Source of the DNA: Eublepharis macularius
Lineage: Eukaryota; Chordata; Lepidosauria; Squamata; Eublepharidae
Reading direction: 5' to 3'
NCBI RefSeq assembly: GCF_028583425.1
Contig: NC_072791.1
Location: 45,329,368 to 45,393,367 of the forward strand
Length of the DNA: 64,000 nucleotides
How positions within the stretch are numbered: position 1 is the stretch's first letter; each line of letters starts with the position of its first letter. A program made the translations under genes and the position numbers. The notes below the pieces were generated by a model, which saw only the letters and a list, made by a program, of their open reading frames with translations, was not told the DNA's origin and did not search any database. Positions 56,671 through 64,000 of this stretch are shown here, piece by piece.

Positions 56671-58701
56671 CTCCTAATGTCCTCCGTCCTTTTGTCAGCT
56701 TGAGCAATTTCAGATTTTTAGATTTTTTTTTTCTGTGGTCCTTTTCTCTGCTTGTGGAGAAATTCACCTTTTAATCCCTTATCTGTTTAAGAGACAAGGA
56801 ACTGGAAGAATCTGGAAGAGCTTGTCCTGTACTTCCATGGCCTCAGCTGTTTTGCCTTGTCTTTCCCTCCTAGATCTTAGGATCCTGAGGGCCGAGAGGC
56901 CCACACAAGCCTTTGAGGGTGCTGTCTTTCCAAATTTCTCGGATTATTGTATAAGTAGCTATAAAACCACTTTGGTTTGCTAGGGAAATGAGCTATAAAT
57001 AGATGGACAGGACAGTGGTGGGGAGGCAATTTGTATTTTAATATTCAAAATAGCAAAAATACATACTTGCTGTAACATTTGCAACCTTTTGTTTCCAGTG
57101 TATTTTGGACTGCATAGTGGATGGTTCATCTCTCCTCTCCACTCCCTAGTGTATCCCCTGCTGGGGTAGTGCTTATGCTTATGCACAACCTTTTTTTTTT
57201 AACTTATCCCATATTATATGGTTTAGTCAAGCATATTTCTGGTGCTTGTATATCCATGTTTTTTATTGTTCATTTATGTATCATACAGGTTGCTTTTTTG
57301 TTGTGTATTAAGACATAGTGTCTTCTGATAAACCATTTAATTTGTTTCAGTAACACTTTGGAGTTTGTGTCTTCCTACTGGCAGTCAGGTATCCACAAGG
57401 GTGAAAGGAACCTGAAGTAGAAGAGGCTTCCTGCTTAAGGACAGCTAAATAACAAGAGGGAAGGGACTAGAGAATGATTCAGCTGATATATAGCTGACAG
57501 GAACATTTTCCAGTCAGCAGCTATACAATTGGACACTAAAGGGAATTGCATTGATGGGTTTGTTTGTACACCTCATTGGCTAACTCACTGTCTTGGGAAG
57601 TTTTGATTCTATAAAAGGAGAGGCTTGTCTTTGTTTACTGTTCTGTTCTATGGTGCTGTACCTGTTAAGCAGAGGAGCAGGCATTTTGCTTGAACCCTTG
57701 TGACCACAGGTAGTGCTGCAGTGATAGAAGCAAATGATACACTCCCCCCCTTCCAGGTGTCAGGCAGCATCTACAACTGTCATTGCTCATTAAATGTGTG
57801 TGTTCTGCCATCGATAACACGCTAAGGAATTGCAGCCCCCCCCAGTCCATTCTATAAAAAAAGATGCATCCGCATGAAATCAATGTGACATGTAGTTCTG
57901 CCCTTAGATAAAGGGATGGGAAGAAAAATTCACAAACCATTGTCAAAGCAGGCATTGGGGTTGGATGGCAGCTCCCCTAGTTCTGCTCCCACCCAATCCT
58001 ATTTCTGGACCAGAATATAAAAGGCCCCACGTTCCTTCTAACCATAATGGTTGACAATAGAAAAGAATGGAAAACACCCCATGTAGAAGTAACTTGAATC
58101 ACTTAAAACAAAACAGGAAAAAATGTAAACATTTCTATTTAAAATTGATTTTGGCCTGATTCAGACAAACACCAGTGAGGGGCTATACTTGTTCCCAGAC
58201 TATACCACTTCAGACTGTAGATTGGGGGATGATTTTGTTTTCCTGTGGGGGGAAAAAAAGTCTCCTAGCCATACAAATATATGTATCCATTTTGACTTTA
58301 CCTTTCCCCCAGCTCAGAATGGCAGACCTTGTTCCCTCTTCTCCCATTTTATTTTTGTAACCACCATGTGAGGTAGGTTATGTTGCCAGAGAGCTACTCT
58401 GACACTCTTAACTACTACCCAACACTGGCTGTTAAAGAGCCATATCATGGAAAAGGCTAAACTGCAACTCTTCTCTTATCCCTGATATTTATTTTTTCTG
58501 TAAGAAGGGACATTGATATGGTAGATTGTTCAAACAAGCATGAATAAACTGAATTTTGTGCAATATGAAGGGAGGGAAGGAACATTCCTTCATACAATCA
58601 TGTGATCCTCCAAGCTGTAATCTGAAGCAACCACATATGTTCTTTGTGTCAGCTTAGGTTTATCGCAGGAATCCAAGTGGACAGAAGATGGAAGCTCTTA
58701 C

Positions 58702-58806
58702 CACATGTAGAGTATCTGCTTTCTGCGTCTGTCTTTGCCGGCTTTTCTGGGCTGCAATGCGATTCTTTTCCCTTCTTTGCACTTTTCTCATGTCATCAGA
58801 AGATTC
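58702..58806 (-). CDS. BATF: BATF exon 2: basic DNA-binding region
   Basis: Encodes residues 23-57: ESSDDMRKVQRREKNRIAAQ, then KSRQRQTQKADTLHV. This is the AP-1-type basic region; N37, A40, A41 and R45 match the N-x-x-A-A-x-x-S/C-R signature that reads the TGA half-site. S44 aligns with the human S43 phosphorylation site. The acceptor is cttcctctag|GAA and the donor GTG|GTAAGA; the exon is 105 bases and both junctions are phase 0. The last codon is Val where human BATF has Leu56. It continues the zipper begun by L55 into exon 3. Confidence 0.96.
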
Positions 58807-60598
58807 CTAGAGGAAGCACAAAGAACAAATGTGAAAGAAAGTCAACAGCCTTGTGCTTACCTGTAAGGATCCCACACAGAAGGTGAATGCTGGGATAAAA
58901 GGTGGGGAGGAAGCCAAGATGCTTCTTAGCCTTAAGTTTCCTTAAGCTTCATATTCATGTCAGAATCAATGTAAAATTTATGAAGGAACTCTCTGTCTCC
59001 AAGCCTGCACAAATCCTCCTTGCAGAAGGCTTTTCTAATACAGACTTCTGTTCAAGGCAAGGAACAAACTTAATGGAGCATCCAATACATCCAGAGGTGC
59101 AGTTAGGCAATTCTAGACTCTGGACTTAGTGATATTATGGGCCTCCTACCCTTGAGTCTTTACAAGAATGGCAGACTTAAAATGAAGTAAATAAACAAAG
59201 AAGGTAATGCCAAAGATACAGCCTAGGGCTCTTTTCACACTGCTTACCTTCACTTGCAATGACACAGAACATCACGCTAAAAACGCGGAAGATCGTGTTT
59301 TCTCGCGCAAGAAAACACAATCTTCTGCGTTTTTAGCACAATATTCCGCGTCATTGCAAGTGAAGGTAAGCAGTGTGAAAAGGGCCCAAGTTGTGTGTGT
59401 GCTGAACTTGTGAGCCAGGGCTCAAGCTTCTGCCGCAAAGTCCATCCTTGACAGCACCTCTGAATACATCTGTCAATAGGAGGGTTTGTCCTGCATTCAG
59501 CATTGGTGCTGATGTGAGAGTCTCAGATTCCAGTCGGAACACATCTATGAAATCTAGCAACTTTTATATCTACATCTACTTTTCTAAAATAATTTCCAGT
59601 TACAGTCATTTCACAGTCTTCATTGATCATTTGTGCCTGCTTAGTGCCGAATCTCTCCTGCCATTTGTTTCCCCCTTAAATATACACGTTTACACTTTCT
59701 TTACTTTTTATTTTAATCTAAGCACTTTCCCACCTCTTCCTACCAAGAGGAATAATACATCAGTATTTCTGATTTTAAAACTTGCCATGTCTATCAGAGG
59801 GAAAACCTCAGTCCTGGCTCTCTTCCAAAAGTTCTTCTCTCCGAGGCATATCAATACGCCCAAGGAGAATGTTTTCCTCTAGATGAGGCTTGACTAGGGC
59901 CAAGCAAACAGGAGTTGTTATGCCACAAGAATTTTTCTTTTGCTATCCCACTGTGGAATACCATTTTCTGCAGCAGCCTGCTTTCTAAGCACCTTTCTGC
60001 CTGCAGTTCTGCACTCTGCTATTGCTTTGCTTCTTATCTTTGGCTTTTGTATTTCTTCATTGGATTATCTTGAGTTTATTTCCTAGAAAACTCTGCCATT
60101 CCAGTCTGGAAAAGACCCAAGCGCATGGAGTATTACTTTCCTGAGCTCTCACTGCTGGTTCTCATTCAAGACCCTTCTATGGCACAGAGGAAGATCTGAG
60201 AAGTCCAGCAATGTACATAGGGAAGATGGTGGAGTGGATCCAGCCATTCTGGTCTACAAAGCCTTCTACCAGCCTAAAAGAATATTTCTTCCCATTCACT
60301 TAAGTCGGAGGAAGGCTTTAAACTTCTTGGGCTGGAGAAGGGTCTCAGTCTTCACACAGCAGAGTTGGCTGGATCCATCCTGTTGGAAGCAGAGTTACCA
60401 CTTTTTATGTCTGGTTAGGTTCCTGTACCTTTAACATGACAGGCAGAAGTAAAGTAGGTGAAGCCTTCCCCATCACCACATCTGCATGCTGCAGAATGCT
60501 TCATCAGTTGAATTTCTGCATGCCATGCTCAGGACTCCGTCCTGACAGGAAAAGTGGTAACCTGAAAAGGAACTCAGAAGCAAATCTCCAAATCATAC
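58807..60598 (-). other. BATF: BATF intron 1
   Basis: 1.8 kb from donor CAG|GTATG (60598) to acceptor ctctag (58807). It contains a hairpin MITE at 59226-59387. The remaining sequence (58810-59225 and 59390-60598) looks unique, with no exon recognised. Confidence 0.8.
59226..59387. mobile_element. Hairpin MITE, 162 bp
   Basis: Arms gggctcttttcacactgctt with accttcacttgcaatgac on the left and their near-perfect complement on the right. The inner segments aaaacgcggaagatcgtgtt and aacacaatcttctgcgtttt also pair, so almost the whole unit can fold into one stem. No clear target duplication, so the superfamily is open. Confidence 0.75.
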
Positions 60599-60664
60599 CT
60601 GCTTGCTGGAGGAAGATGAGTGGCTGAAACTGCTGGAGTCGCTGCTGTCAGAGCTATGGGGCAT
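60599..60664 (-). CDS. BATF: BATF exon 1: start codon and serine-rich N-terminus
   Basis: Encodes MPHSSDSSDSSSFSHSSSSSKQ without its last two letters changed in phase: 22 residues ending on CAG|GTATGAT, phase 0. The first eleven residues equal those of human BATF; the following part is serine-rich where human has SRSPPPG. The ATG at 60664-60662 is chosen by this match. Together with exons 2 and 3 it gives an uninterrupted 126-residue frame. Confidence 0.95.
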
Positions 60665-61000
60665 GGCTCACAGCTCCCCCTGCCTGTGGACTCTCTACAC
60701 TCCTACTTCCTTTAGGTCCTTATTGTTTTTCTTGTTCTTTGCCTCTGGCTTTGACTCTTTTTCCAGGCCTGCCTCTCCTACCCTGGTCACTTTCTTGACT
60801 GCTTTCCTCTTGGCGGTGCCTGTATTCCTCTCCTTCCAGAGTCTGCACTTCACACTGCTGTTATCTGTCTTTCTTTAGGTCTTTGGGTGCTGTGGTTTCT
60901 CGGAAGCTGTGAGGAACTCAACTGAAAGTCACGTGGGCGGAAACTCTGAAGAAAAGTTACAATAAGAAAAAAATCACCTCTGGGAAAATCAAAATAGTCT
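60665..61000 (-). promoter_or_regulatory. BATF: BATF 5' UTR and presumed promoter
   Basis: Region immediately upstream of the BATF start. On the minus strand there is a palindromic E-box cacgtg (60930-60935) next to a gtttccgccc stretch, and no TATA box at a fitting distance. The start site cannot be fixed from sequence. Human BATF has a 5' UTR of a few hundred bases, so transcription probably begins within this stretch. Confidence 0.35.
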
Positions 61001-61865
61001 GCAAAAAAACCCGAACAACTTCAGGCAGTTAGTGAGACAGTTTCAGCCATAATAGACGGTATAAGTGTGGGGAATTCACAAGTTCAAAGAGGAGAAAAAC
61101 AGTTCCATTCAGATTTATATTGCTCAGACCAGAGGTCATAGTAATAAAATTTAGCATAAACCCTCCTGGAGTGCATAATTCAGTATCTACAGTCTTAAAA
61201 CAATTGCTCATGTATGGTGCAAACTTTCTCTTTACATTTGCAGCCATAAAAGCCAAATTCTTCTCATTGGTGCCAAGTAGAAATTCAATGTTTTGCAAAG
61301 TGGCCTATGATCCTTCCAGTTAGCAAGTGTTGTTGGTATTTAAATCTTTATATAATGGGGGCAGGAATAGATACATGGACAATATAAAGGGTCTCAACAA
61401 GCCAATCTATATCTGCTCTGGGGAAATTCATAATCAGCTCTCCTAGTGTTTTACATGATAGCAAATCAGGGCAGCGTTGCTGGGAGAGGAGGAGCAAGCA
61501 CTTCTTTGCATGCAATTTTACTTGCAGAAGGGTTAGACCACTGTCTCCTAGCAATATTACTGTGATCAAAACTGGACCTTCTTTTGGCTACTTTCCAAGT
61601 ACAAGCAAAAAAAAGTCAGGATCCCGTGTGAATTTCCTGCATTATTCAAAAGGAAAACAACTGTGAATGTAAGAAGACTCCCCTAAAAATGTTACACACA
61701 AAAAGTTTTTTACTACTGGGCAATGGGCATAATTGTTAAGTTGTGAGCAAATTTAAGATGACCCCCCCCCAAAAAACCCACTAGTCTTGCATTTGAGAAA
61801 ATACCTGGAAAAAAAACACTAGTCCTGCATTGCATTTGAGTACAGTATGAGTAGCTTTGCTGTAA
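61001..61865. other. Upstream of BATF, no element recognised
   Basis: AT-rich unique-looking DNA. A short near-duplication (cactagtcttgcatttgag / cactagtcctgcattgcatt) lies at 61780-61840. No gene seen. Confidence 0.4.
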
Positions 61866-62021
61866 ATCACAGAATCACAGAGTTGGAAGGGGCCATACAG
61901 ACCTTCTAGTGCAACCTCCTGCCCAATGCAGGATGAGCCTAAAGCATCCCTGACAAATATTCATCCAGCTCCTTCTTGAAAACTGCCAGTGAAGGGGAGC
62001 TCACCACCTCCCTAGGCAGCT
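61866..62021 (-). mobile_element. CR1 LINE, 3' end
   Basis: atcacagagttggaaggggc, then catacagaccttctagtgca and ctcaccacctccctaggcag. Same segment as 6061-6270, 5'-truncated. It stops abruptly before the L1. Confidence 0.85.
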
Positions 62022-62164
62022 GATAAATAAAACTATCTTATAATGGCCAATCTAGATTGCAGTAGGAATTTGTTGGAGCTGCAAAAGAGTTCTATAGCTC
62101 TCAAAATTGGACATTTATGGTTTATCTGAAGGAAATCATGCTTTTGTAAAGGCCTTTACAAAAG
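62022..62164. other. Unassigned spacer with 24-bp perfect palindrome
   Basis: 143 bases between a CR1 end and an L1. I recognise nothing in it except the perfect palindrome centred on ggcc at 62141-62164 (half-site cttttgtaaagg), which abuts the L1 5' junction. Confidence 0.5.
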
Positions 62165-64000
62165 ACGATGAACTCTATTTTAGAGGGAGGGAAAATGCCG
62201 GACTCATGGAAGGAGGCCAACATAACACTTATTCCAAAAGAGGGACAAGATCACACATTGACAAGAAACTACAGGCCAATATCACTATTAAATAATGACT
62301 ATAAGCTGTTTGCATCGATCTTGGCAGGAAGACTTAAAAGTATCCTATGGGACATTAGTCATGAAGACCAAAGTGGATTCCTACCTAAGAGGCATCTAAA
62401 GGACAATGTAAGAACAGTATTGGATATTCTGGAATATTTAGAAAAACATAATGAAAGACAAGTTGCTTTGATTTTCCTAGACGCCAAGAAGGCCTTTGAC
62501 AACTTACCCTGGAAATTTTTGTTTAAGATATTGGAAGATATGGACTTTGAGACAATTTTATTAAATGGACTAAGTCAATCTATACAACCCAGACTGCATG
62601 GATAGTCATGAATTGAGAGTTAACCAAACCATGGGGAATACAAAGAGGCACAAGACAAGGTTGCCCATTGTCACCTTTGTTGTTTATACTGATGCCTGAA
62701 GTTTTGAATAGGGACATAAGACAAGATGAGAGAATTCGAGGTGTTAAGGTGAAACAGGAGAACTACAAACTGAGAGCCTTTGCAGATGATTTGGTACTGA
62801 TTTTGGAGGACCCTTTGAAAGGAATTGAAACTCTAATGACAAAATTGAAAGAATTTGTTGTAGTGGCTGGTTTTAAGGTTAATAAGCAGAAAACCAAAGT
62901 CTTAACTAAAAATATGAAAATACAAGTTCAAATGAAACTTGAAAGCAAAACAGGGTTTAAAGTTGAGAAAAAGGTAAAATACTTGGGTATTACTTTGTCA
63001 TATATGAACTGTATGTTATTCCAAAATAATTATATTAAGACTTGGAAAGAAATTAAAAGGGATATGCTAAGATGGGATAAAATTCAATTATCGCTGTTGG
63101 GAAGAATAGCTACAATTAAAATGAATGTCTTACCTAGAATGTTATTCCTATTTCAGACCATTCCTGTATTGACAACAGAGATACCATTTAAGCAGTGGCA
63201 GAAGGATATATCGAGATTTATATGGCAAGGCAAAAAGCCAAGGGTTAAATTTAAGGTTCTACAGGATATAAAAGAAAAAGGAGGTTTGGACCTCCCTGAT
63301 TTGAGATTATATTTTGCGGCTAACTGTTTGGTTTGGATGAAGGAATGGATACTGTTAAAAAATAGAAGATTACTGGATCTGGAAGGGCATGATCTAAAAT
63401 TTGGGTGGCATGGGTATCTATGGTATGACAAAGTTAAAGCCAATGTAGAGTTTAATAATCATTATGTAAGGCATGCAATCCTGACAGTATGGAAGAAATA
63501 CAAACTTAGGTTTTGTTCAAAAATACCTCCCTGGCTGTCATCGCAAGAAGCTCATTTTAGAAGGGAAATGGTTAGTCCACCTAAATGGTTATCAGGATTT
63601 ATTGGAATTCTCTCAGGAACAAGTTAAAATTAAATCAAGAGAGGACTTAGCTGCAGAAGGGCACGCCTGTCAGTGGTTTCCATATATGCAAATTTTGGAG
63701 AGATTCAAACTAGATAAGAGTCATTATGACTTTGAGAAATCTAAAACTGAATTTGAAATAGCCCTTTGTACAAATGATGAACATGTTATTTCTAAAATGT
63801 ATAAACTTTTGTTGAGGTTTGAGATGGAAGAAGTAAAAGAATGTATGATTAAACTGGCGAAAAATTGTGGACATGATATATTAATGGAGCAATGGGAAAA
63901 TATGTGGACAAGAGGGCTGAAATTTACATTAAGCTTCAGTATTAAAGAAAATTTTGACAAAATGATGTATCGTTGGTATATGACTCCTGAAAAATTGGCT
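62165..64000 (+). mobile_element. L1 LINE, 5'-truncated, runs off window
   Basis: Begins inside ORF2 between the endonuclease and the RT (MNSILEGGKMPDSW) and is collinear with 39840-41700 of the first L1 at the protein level. It is another subfamily, since the two proteins differ at many positions. The 3' end lies beyond the right edge. Confidence 0.88.
62168..64000 (+). pseudogene. L1 ORF2 reverse transcriptase part
   Basis: Frames 62168-62605 and 62668-63627 encode NYRPISLLNNDYKLFASILA, QSGFLPKRHLKDNVRTVL, LIFLDAKKAFDNLPW (motif A), then RAFADDLVLILEDPL (motif C FADD) and VKYLGITLSY (thumb). The QGCPLSPLLF block straddles a frame break at 62605-62668. A further break at about 63595 is followed by readable post-RT sequence to the edge. 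Catalytic residues are intact but the frame is broken, and no 5' half exists, so it is inactive. Confidence 0.85.

Larger units (their letters stand above)
49702..58701 (-). other. BATF: BATF intron 2
   Basis: 9.0 kb between donor GTG|GTAAGA (58701) and the acceptor at 49702. It holds SINEs near 50 kb, a dispersed repeat at 51345, a palindromic MITE at 53864, a repeat at 54555, and a hAT element with a nested insertion at 55573-56670. The stretches 50290-51340, 51450-53860, 53950-54550, 54820-55570 and 56680-58700 show no exon or nameable element beyond a SINE-like scrap (tgtgaggtaggttatg) at 58290-58440. Confidence 0.8.

Noticed and set aside
59448..59882. 144-codon plus-strand frame in BATF intron 1
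   Set aside because: Phenylalanine/serine-rich translation of T-rich intron DNA on the antisense strand; no domain.

Overview
The window is nuclear DNA of a vertebrate, most likely a squamate reptile (a lizard rather than a snake is my guess; the species cannot be told from the sequence). It has two split protein genes with vertebrate splice signals, recognised from their proteins. It also has a repeat fauna typical of squamates: young L1 with separate ORF1 and ORF2, BovB/RTE, CR1 and L2-like LINEs, tRNA-derived CORE-SINEs, 5S-rRNA-derived SINEs and hAT transposons. I see no bacterial genes, CRISPR array, tRNA genes or rRNA operon. Nearly all of the many short reading frames are chance frames in repeats.

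Genes. Both lie on the minus strand. BATF (AP-1 family bZIP factor) is complete: exon 1 at 60599-60664, exon 2 at 58702-58806, exon 3 at 49492-49701, 126 residues, with a poly(A) signal at 49197-49202. The first coding exon of FLVCR2 (major-facilitator choline/heme-related transporter) is at 13458-14030, 191 residues ending on a clean splice donor. Its GC-rich upstream region runs to about 14480. The order BATF then FLVCR2 on one strand matches, to my knowledge, the human 14q24.3 order (JDP2-BATF-FLVCR2-TTLL5). This makes 1-13457 FLVCR2 intron 1, 14.5-49.2 kb the intergenic space, 49702-58701 and 58807-60598 the BATF introns, and everything above about 61 kb the BATF upstream region. FLVCR2 exon 2 was not recognised and probably lies left of the window.

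Repeats by region. 0-13 kb: an inverted-pair element inside a 5S-SINE (3.6-4.4 kb), a CR1 3' end (6.1-6.5 kb) and a long minus-strand CR1 (7.46-10.64 kb) carrying two later insertions. 15.8-19.7 kb: a 5S-SINE, then L2-like LINE copies broken by a second inverted-pair element (12-bp target duplication) and a hAT MITE (8-bp duplication). 20-33 kb: CR1 ends, SINEs, MITE-like repeats, a perfect 35-bp minisatellite and a 772-bp hAT-like element. 34-42.5 kb: a nest in which a BovB relic is split by an unassigned LINE piece and by an almost full-length L1 (36629-42385). 44.6-49.15 kb: a near-complete L2-like LINE, split by a 539-bp hAT element, ending just past the BATF poly(A) signal. BATF intron 2 holds a 1,098-bp hAT element with a short retroposed fragment inside it; intron 1 holds a hairpin MITE. 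A second, 5'-truncated L1 runs off the right edge from about 62.16 kb.

The most unusual signal is the pair of inverted-repeat elements (3590-4290 and 17427-17833). Each is a head-to-head duplication flanked by a 12-14 bp target-site duplication, and each carries a hammerhead-ribozyme-like CUGANGA...GAAA core. This suggests Penelope-like retroelement ends.
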